Shown here: in pieces, positions 24,245-35,600 of the stretch
How positions within the stretch are numbered: position 1 is the stretch's first letter
How the letters are laid out: every line of letters begins with the position of its first letter
Assembly (NCBI GenBank): GCA_949825045.1
Contig: OX463818.1
Location: 24,134,906-24,198,905 of the forward strand
Direction of reading: 5' to 3'
Origin: Argyresthia goedartella
Lineage: Eukaryota; Arthropoda; Insecta; Lepidoptera; Argyresthiidae
DNA length: 64,000 nt
Program-made: the position numbers and the translations under genes
Notes under the pieces: generated by a model
Database searches by the model: none
Told to the model about the DNA's origin: nothing
The model's input: only the letters and a program-made list of their open reading frames with translations

Positions 24245-24505
24245 CCGCATTACACTACTAATAATAATAATAATACCTTGGACACCTTTTACACACATTG
24301 ATCTAGCCCCAAACTAGGGTTCCCTGTATCTTGGGTACTAGACAACGATATATATACTTATATAGAGAAATATTATACTTAGATAGATAAACAACCATGA
24401 CTAGGGTACAAACATTCGTTCTCATCAAAAAAACATTTGCCCCCAACGGGACTCGAACCCGGGACCCTTGGTTTCGTAGGCAGCGTCACTACCGACTCGG
24501 CCATT
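24245..24505 (-). mobile_element. SINE-B, tRNA-derived, complete
   Basis: On the minus strand it starts with a tRNA-like head (GGCCGAGTCGGTAGTGACG as A box region; GGGTTCGAGTCCC as B box near 24450). The body contains ACCATGA, TATCGTTGTCTAGTACCC and a GATCAATGTGTGTAAAAGG end, then an ATT tandem tail at 24255-24285. A second, head-less copy is at 57443-57625. The head is a polymerase III promoter remnant, not a working tRNA gene. Confidence 0.8.
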
Positions 24506-24577
24506 CGGGTCGTCAATACCCGTGGTATTGACGACCCGAATATGTGGCAATATGTTGCACTGCTAACATATTGCCAC
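24503..24577. repeat. Two adjacent perfect hairpins at the SINE-B 5' edge
   Basis: 24503-24520 is the exact inverse of 24524-24541 (18 bp, loop CGT). Immediately beside it 24544-24556 is the exact inverse of 24565-24577 (13 bp, 8-nt loop). The first arm runs into the start of SINE-B. Confidence 0.85.
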
Positions 24578-24639
24578 GATAACACTTGTTCTTTTTATTA
24601 ACCTCAGAAGGACCACGGACATTTCGAGGCATCTGGTTT

Positions 24640-24674
24640 TTGAACCTCATGCCATGGTTCTCCAATTCAAAACC
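24640..24674 (-). repeat. Dispersed 45-nt motif, copy 4
   Basis: The minus strand reads ACCATGGCATGAGGTTCAAA, matching the first half of the motif at 9649-9702. Confidence 0.45.
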
Positions 24675-24689
24675 TATTCGGGAAAATGG

Positions 24690-24925
24690 CATCTCTAGAT
24701 GCCGTGGGTGATTGAGAGGTTAATGGCGCTGCTAACTTTAAGGCTAAGATATCCACGCGATGGGCTACCAGTGCTTAGAGGAAGCGTGGCCGAACCAGAA
24801 CAAGATTGAGTTATGAGTTGGATCTCTGGGATACGAACTGGTGGGTAACCGCTCAGGACCGCAGAGTGGACAATGGGGGAGGCCTTTGCCCAGCAGTGGG
24901 CCACGTTGGACTCTTAATAATAATA
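24690..24925 (+). mobile_element. RTE-group LINE 3' end
   Basis: It ends in GAGGCCTTTGCCCAGCAGTG followed by GGCC...GGACT and an AAT tandem tail at 24908-24922, the typical 3' end of lepidopteran RTE elements. No open coding segment remains. Confidence 0.7.
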
Positions 24926-25109
24926 ATAGTAACTTTCGAGGATAATTTTGCCAGTGTCAAGTGCATTTAAAAATATTACAATTTGGCCAGGTTTTACTAT
25001 AATACTATACAGGTATTAACGACTTGAGAATGGTTTGTTGCTCGTTAGCTCCACCCAGGGAGTACGTGAAGGGCTATAGGACCCAAGTATTTCGGACGTG
25101 AGCAACTGC

Positions 25110-26290
25110 CTACCCCATCACACAAAACACGGATGTGGCTACAGCAAGACTAGTCTATTTCACTTACTTTCATGTCCTTTGGTGTCTTGTCGTGGGTGAA
25201 AGCAGAGGATATTCAAACTATTTTATATTGCAGAAAAAAGCTATTCCAGCAATTTATAATTTAAAACGCACAGACTCCCTAGGAAAACTTTTTTAAGAAA
25301 CTGAGATATTAACTGTAGCAAGTCAATTTACGAAATATCCAAGTAATATGTAATATTACTAAAATATGTATGTACGCAAGAACCTTGCAACATTTTCCAA
25401 AATTAGCGATCAAATCATAGACTAGTTGCACCCCGGTTTAGACTCGCAAATGTTAGCAATTCTTTCAAGGGTCAATCCATTATCTACTTTAACAGGAATT
25501 GCCATATTAGCAATGAAAGAACCACTTTATCTAAAAAGGGATATTACAATATTCAATATTACATAAATGACAAGAGTGCTTGGTGTGAATATAACTTAAC
25601 ACAGAACTCGCTTAATCATTTTATCTACACACGTATCATAAACCCTCTTTACTGCGTTCAAAAACCGCACGTTAGGATCAGCATTATGTTAAACTACTTG
25701 GTAAAAACTCGTTTCGTATCTGGAAAACTACACGAAAAACACATTATGTGTAGTTTTTTTACATATAATGACATTCAAATTTCGAACGCCGACGCCCACC
25801 CGCGTGCCGTCCCTAGTTTGTTTGTGAAGTTGGTACTGACATTCAAATTTCGAACGCCGACGCCCGCCTGCGAGAAGTTGGTACTACAGGACAAGTTAAA
25901 CAATTGCAGAGCCACAATGCCGGTCAAACATGCGGTTCCTGAACACATCAAAGAGAGCTTATGATATGTGTGTAGATAAACTAGTGTATGTAACTGTACA
26001 TAATTAGGCATTAAAACTCTCGAGTGATATTATTATGAAACGAGCCGATTAATGCCCTCCATTATGCAGCAGTCACATAAACTACTATTATACTGATTTA
26101 TTCCTGCATATTATATGTAATATTTGTACGGTTTAAACAAAACCTATAGGTATTTAAAAGATACCTAAAAATCAATCTGTGGGAGTTTCTTCGGCCTTCT
26201 ACTCCCGTGTTAGAGAAGTGCCAAAAATTAGGTTTTCTTAACCTATGTTAATATTTACAGAAAATAAAAATAAAACAAAATCTATTTGGA
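25110..26290 (+). pseudogene. CR1-like LINE, copy A3, interrupted by a TIR element
   Basis: It starts in the thumb region (TDVATARLVYFTYF) and runs through the C-terminal block (YYNIQYYINDKSAW) near 25545-25585. The 3' UTR is split at about 25619 by a minus-strand copy of the about 470-bp element. It resumes at about 26085 and contains the family stem GTGGGAGTTTC near 26175-26200. The tail near 26290 is A-rich. Confidence 0.8.
25619..26084 (-). mobile_element. New about 470-bp TIR element, copy 1
   Basis: Same family as 45441-45920 and 53530-53992. It has inverted TTATCTACACAC...GTGTGTAGATAA segments, followed inward by paired TCATAA / CTCTTT / GTTC blocks and AACCGCA. Two internal copies of ATTCAAATTTCGAACGCCGA and an AAAACTACAC hairpin are present. 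It sits in the 3' UTR of a CR1-like LINE, which proves insertion. No transposase is encoded. Confidence 0.8.
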
Positions 26291-26671
26291 TTTGGAAAAA
26301 AAATTATATACTTACACTTTCATTGCGGCTTTTACTTGACATTATGTGGTTAACGAAGTTTAGTTAACTTGCAATGGCAATTGCAGCTTTCGATACTTTT
26401 ATCATTTTTAACACCATATTAGGTCCACTACAGTATGCAACAGACTAGGAATGGAAATTTCGCCAACTTCCAGTCATTTTACCATTATGAAACTTGTTTT
26501 ACATATGTATGTAGTTCAGATGGCAATACAATATTATGTTACCATCGAGCTGGTCTGATGTTGGAGCTCGAAGGTGAGAAAGGGAACACCATAGGGTAAC
26601 TAACGTCGTGTAGCCCGCGCACACGGGACACAGGGGTGGGCAGGTACGCACAAACAACAGAGGTACCAAAA

Positions 26672-26776
26672 TGTATATAGAAGCACATACATCGCTTCTG
26701 GCCCCACACTGACATCCTCTGTCGTGGGATCCAGAAACAGCAACGTCACACACATACACATCAAAGACCTGGGGAT
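26672..26776 (-). mobile_element. SINE-A 3' part
   Basis: Minus strand: CCCAGGTCTTTGATGTGTAT, then ACGTTGCTGTTTCTGG, CACGACAGAGG, and GGGGCCAGAAGCGATGTATG. This matches the body of the copy at 56796-56985. The head is lost. 26290-26672 and 26776-27550 contain nothing recognised. Confidence 0.7.
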
Positions 26777-27554
26777 TGACGGCCACCCTATAGGATGCTT
26801 ACAAGTAAACCCATCGAGGTTGAGTTCATTTGCTTCGTCTTGGTTAAGACCTTTTGATTTCGAAAGCCTGTTTTTGTTTTTACTACCATAATTATTATTT
26901 TCTAAGTTTGTTTAAATTTTTTACTAGATTATTCAATTGAATCGATTATGATCAATGTGATTCATTTTTTGAAATACATTATTTTAGCTTTCCACAGGAA
27001 CCGAAAAGACTGGATTGAAGCGACGGGTAATACACATTGGTTCCAGTTAATTTGATCGAGATTTTCATTCCTCTGTCGAAATAAAATCGATTCGCTTCGA
27101 CAGATGAGTAGGAGAATGAGAATAACATGTCAGTCTCATACATTTCGCCGAGTTTGTGTCGTCTACTTCAATATAGGTATGTGCTGTCGATTCATATTAT
27201 CATATCAGCTTGTAGCTTTAACCTATGATGATGAAAATGCCCTACACTATTCTATACTTCCAGTCTATATTCCCGCTTGCGTAAGCACTCCCTCCATACT
27301 CCAACGACGACAGATTATATAAAACTCCGCTGACTCGCACAAGCACACCTCCGATTCGACCTGGCTTGCCGGAAGCCGCCGTCTGTAAATATTGATCCTG
27401 TGCGAACCCCATACTATTTTTGTTGCTGGTAACACTGACCGGAAATAGAGGAATAATCTGCGCTCTTTGATCTATCTACACTTTTTTGGCCGAGAGACGA
27501 ATTTCAAACTCTCGCTCTTGCAGGGACACCCTCAGTACAATACTTTTCAGAGAT

Positions 27555-27610
27555 TTACCGTGGCATAAGGTTAAAAAAATCGCATGCTTAAAGAAGCATG
27601 CGATTTTTTT
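27555..27610. repeat. Perfect hairpin, 17-bp arms, on 45-nt motif copy 5
   Basis: 27573-27589 is the exact inverse of 27594-27610, with loop AAAG. The left arm and its upstream bases (ACCGTGGCATAAGGTT, TCGCATGC) are a copy of the dispersed 45-nt motif, so the right arm looks like a secondary inverted copy of it. Confidence 0.8.
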
Positions 27611-27844
27611 CAGCTCGGCTTTTTATCGTCGTATCGATTGGGCTCTGTACTGCAACGGAGGGAGTTAACTATTAAATGTCATGCCTACAGGCCCATACTC
27701 CATTCTGAGTAATTCTGACTACTCGCAATAAAATCCGACCCGAATTTACTGACACCGAAGGGAAGAGGCCACGGACACACCTTACCCTATTAATACCACG
27801 GGAAATAATTTGCTTATTTACCGAGAGATCGTGATCAGTCCTAA

Positions 27845-28250
27845 AACCGGCCAAGTGCGAGTCGGACTCGCACACAAAACCACCACCGTGAAAAAAAAAA
27901 TTCTCCTCATTTTTTTAACTCATATCGTGTTACTACAAAAAATTTTACACAAAACTATGTTAAACTAACCTCAAAACAAACGCCAAATCCTATACATTTT
28001 TGTCTATAAACAAGTGTTGATCAGAAGTTTTTTTTGTAAGACTTTATTAAATTTGGTAGTTCATTATTTGTTGCTGTAGCGGCAACAGACACACATTCTA
28101 TGAATATTTCAACTCTACCTAAGGTTCTGACGGACAGACAGACGGACGGGCAGCGAGGCGGGGGATACCGTTTGGCACACATACGCCCGGTCTCTAAAAG
28201 GAAAATTAGCTGTGACAACTTGTAAAACTCTTGTTAAACTCATTTCAGCC
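27845..28250 (+). mobile_element. Dispersed lepidopteran repeat (CCAAGTGCGAGTCGGACTCG type), near-complete
   Basis: It starts AACCGGCCAAGTGCGAGTCG, continues with an AT-rich body (TTGTTGCTGTAGCGGCAACA), and ends near GACGGACAGACAGACGGACG and CGGTCTCTAAAAGGAAAATT. Related pieces lie at 30585, 44935 (minus) and 63911. No protein is encoded. This family is widespread in Lepidoptera. Confidence 0.75.
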
Positions 28251-28364
28251 AATCACACGCCCCTATTTTGAATTAATGATCGATTAATCGCTTGCTACAT
28301 TTGACAACTCTTTCGGAAACTAGGGGTTAATCTCTCAAAAACCGAGAGTACTTAGGACGGGTCG

Positions 28365-28406
28365 TGCTTCTGCACCTTATGCCATGGTAATAAAATTTGA
28401 AACCTA
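28365..28406 (-). repeat. Dispersed 45-nt motif, copy 6
   Basis: The minus strand reads TTTATTACCATGGCATAAGG then TGC, matching the first half of the motif. From 28406 to 29460 only a hairpin is seen; this stretch belongs to no identified exon. Confidence 0.45.
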
Positions 28407-29027
28407 TAACGGAAAAGTGGCGTTATATAACGCCGATGGTATTCAAGATGTTAAGGTACGAAACCCTAAAAAACAAGTTTAATCTATACTTATAAAAATG
28501 ATTCGTTGTATGTTTGTCTTACTAAATCATTAAAATGGCCCGACCAGTTTGAATAATTATAATAATAATTCACATTTATTCTCCTCAGTCCCGAGGAGGT
28601 TTAGGTAAAAATAAAGTAAGGAAAAACGCAGAGAAACAGCCAAAAAATCAAAAATTGATTTGTATGGGAAGTGGAGAAGTCTCAACTTCCTATCGCTAGA
28701 TATCGAGGGATATAATTATTCGGTAATACATTTGACCTCCTTGTTAGTTATCCACAAAAAAGTTTAAGCTTAATGTAGCAGTAAGTACAAAACCTGTGTG
28801 TAAATTACTAATGACTTTTATTTCACGACCAACTATTTTATTACAAATTTTTCGCCAACACGCGACACTTTAGAGTATACACTATAATTACTTATTTTAC
28901 AAACAAATTTTAGGTGGTAAAAAGTTCACCGGGTCGGCTAGTTTAGAATTAATTACATCTGTAAAATAGTTCAGTAGTTCCAAAATCCACCCATTGTTAG
29001 ATTGCTGTTCAATTAAAAAGCTTGTAA

Positions 29028-29070
29028 CAGCATTCTGGCTTTCCCAACCTCCGGGGAAGCCAGAATGCTG
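29028..29070. repeat. Hairpin, 14-bp perfect arms
   Basis: CAGCATTCTGGCTT at 29028-29041 pairs exactly with 29057-29070. Further CCC/GGG pairing follows with one bulge. Confidence 0.85.
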
Positions 29071-29460
29071 TATATAGCATAGGTAGGTTTTTTATTTCTG
29101 GTAATGACATTTATTTCTTTTGTTTGTCTATTTTTTGTCCCATAGAGCGACATTGTCATGTAATGTTAATAAGGTACAAAGCTCTTTAAATAAAGATAAA
29201 AAAAAAACGATAAGGTATATCAGCCGATCCCTGTCACTTCGCTAGCGAGAGACAGTGGGAGTATGACCTCTGAGTGTCCGTCACTTTTGAGTCAGTCAGT
29301 CAGGCATCCTGTAGTCATATTAAGTATCTCTGACATTAGGACTTTCAATCGCTATACAATTAAATTGAGAAATGGACCAATCATAACTGCTATAAAAGCC
29401 ATCTTGATTAATATTAAAAAGTCAACAGATGCTGAAATACGTCAAAGAAAAGCCACTGAC

Positions 29461-29634
29461 CTTGGCAGCGGTCCGGTTCCACAGCACCACCTTATGCCCC
29501 GAGTTGATCAGGTTCTTCACGATGCCACTCCCCATGATGCCCAGGCCCAGGAAGCCGAAGGTCATTTGACTGGCCTGGATGTTCTTCTCCAATAGAGTCT
29601 CGGAGACATTCTCCAGGTCTAGAGGGGGTGTATC
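29461..29634 (-). CDS. GLYR1: GLYR1 exon 7 (start of NAD-binding domain)
   Basis: 58 codons, phase 0 at both ends, acceptor CATCTTACAG and donor AAG/GTCAGT. It carries the GLGIMGSG dinucleotide-binding turn and WNRTAAK. Confidence 0.95.
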
Positions 29635-32600
29635 CTGTAAGATGGGAGGGAAATATTGTTTTAAGGTTACAGATGAACTGATTTAGATTTAGTCTTTTTT
29701 GTTTGTAAGTCAAAATTGCTTCAGATCTAGTGGTTTTTAATCACCGACACAAACTGTGTTACAGTTCATTAGACGAGACCAGAGAAATGTGTTGTGCGAT
29801 ATTCCATCCGTATAAGACTTCCACGAAGTGTGAGACTAGTTTATGTAAGTTACGTAAGTGTACTCTTGTCAAGTAGCCCATTGGCAGTCCCTGTGCACGT
29901 GCACAATCGCAGTTCTCAGGTCATGCCTTCTTGCCAGTAAAATGCATGTAAATTTAACCAGTGTTTCTTCAGCCTGAAGCCTAACGGATTTTGATTTGGT
30001 TTTAATTTGTTTCCAAGATGACCGATGAATGAGATGAAGTCTAATTTAAATTGCACTTCACGATGTCGCAACCTTACAAGTCGTTACTTCTTTTCGTGTG
30101 CCTGTCATCACACAAGGTGGTCTTTTGGAAGAGTACACTCCACGAGACCCCAGTGAGGAACCCAAGTGCAGGAACTTAGACCCCTAATATAACATTATTC
30201 TTCTTCTTCAGGTTTAGAGTGCATGCACTCGGCCCTCTTGAGCAACTCTACAACTACTTAAGATTCTTTTAGTTACTCACCGGCCTCAAGATATTAGAGG
30301 GACGATGAAGCAAACTGGACTTCTTGGAGAATGAGTGATTCAACATTGAAGGCTTGTCATTGAGGTCGGTGTCGGTGAGAGACCGGCTGATGCTGGCAGT
30401 CTTGGTCTTCTTCTTCGGCGCTGAAGACTTTGCACTGGTCGAGGAGGATCGCTTGACGCTCTTCACCTTTGAATTGGTCAAGCGTATCTATAAATATAAG
30501 TGGGGTTGTTGTACCTGGTCGGGGTCAGTGTGGGTGTATGGGGCTCTGTCAGTTTATTAGTAATAGCTATTGTGACTATTGGCTATTTAAAAAAACGGTC
30601 AAGTGCGAGTGGGATTCACACACGAAGGGTTCACATACGAAATACATTCTGTGAAATTTTCAACTGTCTACCTGTTACAGTTTAACAGATAGATCCCGCT
30701 GACCCACAGATGGACGCTCGGGCTGACGGACAGCCGGTCCCGTCTGTCACCCTTCGGGTTTGGAACCGTGGCAACCCTATTGTGTGCAAATCCAGTTAGC
30801 TTCCCTAACCCTAAATCGGTTACAGTGTAATCGCAGTTAGAGGAGCTTATAAACGGTAAGAAGTCACCGGCTCTATGCAAGAATTCGTGTCGTTTTTATA
30901 CACGAATTCTTGTGTACTCAAACATAGTTACTTAGATCTTGTCTGCGAAAGACACGACTAGCTTTAGTGCCCAGGTCCGACGAAATTCTTGTCCAGGTTA
31001 CCCATCCCCTCGGCACATCTAGGACAGAACTGCAGTCCTCTCCAGGTTTGTCGGTGACCGGGTCGGCTTGCTACGTTGAGGTTGGGGGCACAGGGTTGTC
31101 TTCAGCCTTGGTGACCTCAGTAGTATCTGGCTGCTTAGATGTCGACCGGAGTGAGCTACCGGCTACATTTTTAAACTATTTATTTTATCACTCTCTTCCC
31201 ATCTCACCTTGGGCGTGGAGCTCTTCTTCTTGACCTCAGGAGTGGCGACATCTTCCTTCGCCGTCTCCTCTGCAGCTTCAGCTCCGTCGTTGTCCAACGC
31301 ATCCTTCAGTTTGTCGAACTCCTCTTCAGGGTTCGTGGTCGGGCCATCGAGGTCACCGAATTTCTGCATGGGGATGTTTAAGTTGTTGTATTGTAACCAT
31401 TTAATCAAATTTCATTAAATCAAACCCTTGGAAGATGACAGACCAGAAAAAAAGCATGTCGAGATACTACAACGAAAATGGCGATGGATTCTTGGGCACG
31501 CACTGCAACATGGATAGTCCCGCCTGACCCGACAAGCTAATTGCCGACGAAGCCAAGTCAATCGGAACCAGCTGGCCAGAAACCGTTGAGGTCGCTGATG
31601 GGAAGTGGAAGGTTGTTGTTATGCCCTGGTGACGCCACTGTGCCGTTATGTTTTAAATTTTATTAAAATCGCATTGAGGTTCTAAATCGCGAGGTCTCGG
31701 GCTTAGGCTTAGGCCTTATGCTCCCCAAGGAGTTAGAGGACGCAAGAAGAAGATTTTAACCGTTTATAAAGTTGCCCTACCGCAACTGCAGAGACGACGT
31801 GCCGCGTGGGCGTGTGAGCAAGACAGTGAGCGTTGTAACATAGCGAGTGACTGAGAGGGCGATAATTAACTTATACCCTCGCTGACTCGTTCCCACACTC
31901 ATGCGACAAGTCTTCAGCAGTTGCGGTCGGCTATGAACCCGCACCTTAAAGCTGGGCACTCACGGTGATTTGGGCTGATAAAAAAGGACTGACAATTGGA
32001 TGAAGAAAAAAAGATTTCTTTATTCGTTGGCGTCAAACTGGCTTTAAATTCTATATACTATTACGACGACCTCTGTAGCGCTGCGGTTGTGCCTCTGCCT
32101 ACCATGCGAGAAGTCCCGCGTTCGTTGCCCGGCTGGGGATAAAGATAAAAATATCCCCAGGTCTTGGGATGTTTATAAATGTGTGTGACGTCGCTGTTTC
32201 TGGGGCCAGAAGCAATGTGAGTGCCTGTATGTAAATGGTTATGTTTATATCGGGCAAGCCAATTTTTCACCGCGTCAGTTGAAAAAATGGATTCACATTC
32301 TTATGAGGAAATTCTACTTTTTCTTCTATTGTTGCCATTTAATCACCAGAAAACCCAAAAAAAATTGACGAAAGAATGATTAAAAAAATTATCATAACGT
32401 TTGGGTCGGTAGCGCGTGCTAATGAAATGGTCACACAAACATTCAAACATACATACGTACAATCACTCGAAAAACATTTCGCTCCTACTGGTGCATTTGG
32501 GTAAAAGGAGATAAATTATCTCATATTAATTTGTAAAATAAGTTATCGCTGTAAATATATAAGACTGAATAGAATAGTACAGAAAGCACCTTTATTTCAC

Positions 32601-35600
32601 TGTAACTCAAGGGATGAACCGACATATTCTAAGCTCCGACCGATGGAAATGGACTGATGGACGCACGGTCAGTTTTGGTCTTTGGTTCAGACCAAACCGC
32701 TAGTTTCAGCCCGTTTTCATCAGTGAAAACGGGCTGAAACTAGCGGTTTACGGTGCGCCCGGAAAATTTGGCTAAAGCCAAATTCCCGGAAAAGGCTATT
32801 CAATACAAGATTTTACACTCACGTTCAGTTTTAGTCGTCAATCCAATTTCATCACTTCAAATCACCGCGAGTGCCCCAGCTTTATGGTAAATAATAAGAT
32901 TAGGTAACTACAAACTTTTGGTCGCAACGAAGGCGTGATAGAACAAAGCCGTTATAGAATGAAGAGACCAAGAGGCTGACCATCCGTGACGAATTTAGAA
33001 CTTCTTCCTTCTGATATTTTATGTCGATTAAAAACAGTTCTCATTACTAAATACTCAATGGTTCCCCTTACTAAATACTCAATAGTTCTCATCACTAAAT
33101 ACTCAATTCTCCTCATTACTAAATAGTAACTACAATGCTGAGGATCGGCACCGCATGCTCTCCTCCATTGCTGACGGTTCTGCGTAGTATGTATGGTACG
33201 CGTTGTGTAGATTACCCCCTGTCGCCTCTCTAATCTGGTCGGACCATCTAGTTGGGGCACGTCCTCTGGCGCATTTGCCTTCCTCATTATGATAAGCTTC
33301 TTCAGTTAGTGCCTAGGTGAACGCATAAAGTGACCGAAGAAGCTTCTTCGAAGGGGTTCTTTACCGGCAATTGTCGTGTCGAACCGTTCTGATCTTCAGT
33401 TCACTCAGAATGGACACGTTAGTTCCCATGGCGGTTCACGGAATTCTGAGTAGTCTTCTCCAGCATCACATTTCGAACGCGTCAATTTTGCTGCGTTCCC
33501 GGCTCTTCAGGTACCAGGTTTCTGCACCGTTCATGAAGATCGAGAATATAAGGGTCCGGACAAGTCGAACTTTCGTTATACGGCGAATACTCCTGTTCTT
33601 CCAGATCTCCTCCAGGTTGGTCATCGCGCTTTTGGCCATGCCAATACGTCGGCTCAGCTCTCTAGAACAGCTGCCATCGCTATTCAGCATCGAACCCAAA
33701 TACACAAACTCATCTGACTTCTCATATCCACCGAGGGCACTTGACGGCTGGAGCACTTGTCCTCGGTCCACCGCCATTATCTTTGTCTTTGGCTGGTTGA
33801 TCTTAAGACCGTGCCTAAGACTTTCATTCTCAATTCGCATGAGTAGATCCGCCATTTGTTCTTCGCTGGACGCAAGTACTGTCGTGTCATCTTCATATCT
33901 GAGTTTCGTAGGCTTTTCACCGCCCACTGTTACCCCGCCGCCCCACTCCTCCAGCGCTCCCCTCATTATATATTCACCGTACAAGTTGAACAATTTGGGT
34001 GACAGTATACAGCCCTGTCTTACACCTCTCTCAGTTCTGAATGCTTCTGACTTGGAGTCTTCCAATTTCCAACATTACAGAATACGTTTACGTACGTAGT
34101 ACGCCTTATAAGGCAGATTTTTGTGAAACATCATAACATTAAGACCACCTACATTGTAACCAAAGATCGAACGATAAACTAATTTCATTTAATTTCAATT
34201 TCATTTCATTTCAGACTAGTCCCCGGTGTAGACTCGCGAAGGTTAGCATCTTTCAAGGGTGTGCATTCTTTACTATAACAAGATCCTCTGGAGATTTTGA
34301 AATTACCATTTAAGCAATTTAAAAACCATGTAAAATCGACTTTGTCAAAAAAGGGATGTTCAAGATCGCTTAAATGACGGGACCATATGTGGTTAATCTA
34401 ATTCAACACAAAATTTGCTGTTAAAAAAACCTGGTCATTAATTAAAATAATCAATATTGTTATACTTGTATTAGTTAAACACAAACAATTTTTGAAAGAG
34501 ATCTCAAAATCAATTTGTAATGTGCTAATTTTACAATATGGGGATCCCACTGTAGTTTGGCATCAATAGTGATGCCGAGAAATACAGCTTCATCTACTAG
34601 TTTTAGTTTGTCTTTCCTCAATACAATGTTACTCTCAACTTGCCTTACAGTGAATTTTATGCACTTTGTCTTTTTTTTATTCAGAAGCAAGTTATTGGCA
34701 GTAAACCAGTCTAGTACTCGCAAGAGAGCATTATTTGTTTCCTGTAAATCATTTTCCTGCCTCCTAATTTTAAAAATGAGTGTTATCTGCAAATAATGCT
34801 ACCTCTGACATGTTTTGTACCATGAATGGCAAATCATTTACATACACGAGGAAAAGGAACGGACCCAGAGTAGATCCCTGTGGGACTCCCATCTTCACCT
34901 GAGAACCCAACGATTTTGTCCTATTAACGTCAGCTTTTTGAACCCTCCCTTCTAAATACGATCTCATAAGCTTAGAGCAATAGCCATTTATGCCGTAGTG
35001 ATTTAGCTTTACGAGCAATGTTTCGTGGTCTACACAGTCAAATGCCTTGGACAGGTCACAAAAAGCACCTATAGCATCCCTATGATCTCGATGGATACGC
35101 TTCGAGATCAACGCAGCGTTCTCCCCAACTGTCCCTAAGAGAAACCCACGCAAGACTGACAGAACCAGGTACAGAGCTATCCTAGGTGAAAGACTTGCTT
35201 GGGCTGAGACTCTACCAGATCCGGAGGGACCCGAACAAATCGAACAACAGGTAACAGATTTTACAAATACTTCAATAGACTGCTACCATTCAACTTGCCC
35301 GCTTAGCACACCAGCGCCTACCAACATCAAGGGGCAGCCTTGGTGGGGTCCTGATCTAGATAGGATGCGTGCTAAGATCAGAAGACTGCTAAACAGGGCG
35401 ATGAACACCAGTGCTGATGAGGATTGGGACAACTATAAAGATGCCAAATCCAAGTACAAGAAACGACTATGGTTCAAAAGCAGCAACTCATGGAGGAAAT
35501 TCTGCAGCGACATTGAAACCGTTGATCAAGCAAATCGGGTAAGGCAAATACTAGCTCAACAAGGCAACTCCACGCTAGGGTCGCTTAAAAAACCCGATGG

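Larger units (their letters stand above)
31949..32883. mobile_element. TIR element of about 935 bp with a nested SINE-A
   Basis: The left end TAAAGCTGGGCACTCACGGT (GATTTG) at about 31949-31975 recurs inverted at about 32856-32883 (CAAATCACCGCGAGTGCCCC AGCTTTA), with two differences. No transposase is visible. A SINE-A copy (32063-32240) and a 26-bp hairpin (32694-32749) lie inside. It is in GLYR1 intron 4. Confidence 0.7.

Noticed and set aside
24430..24505. tRNA gene on the minus strand
   Set aside because: A and B boxes are good, but the sequence continues into a SINE body with an ATT tail and there is no intact acceptor stem; it is a SINE head. The same applies to 46853, 56796, 60510 and 61670.
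25686..25964. Small coding genes in the three 470-bp repeats
   Set aside because: Frames differ between copies and follow the internal repeats; there is no conserved protein.
33040..33127. CRISPR-like array
   Set aside because: Units are directly adjacent and of variable length with no unique spacers; it is a minisatellite in a eukaryotic genome.
33371..34099. Long plus-strand reading frame of about 240 codons
   Set aside because: It is the antisense of the RTE reverse transcriptase fragment on the minus strand; the minus reading has all the family motifs.
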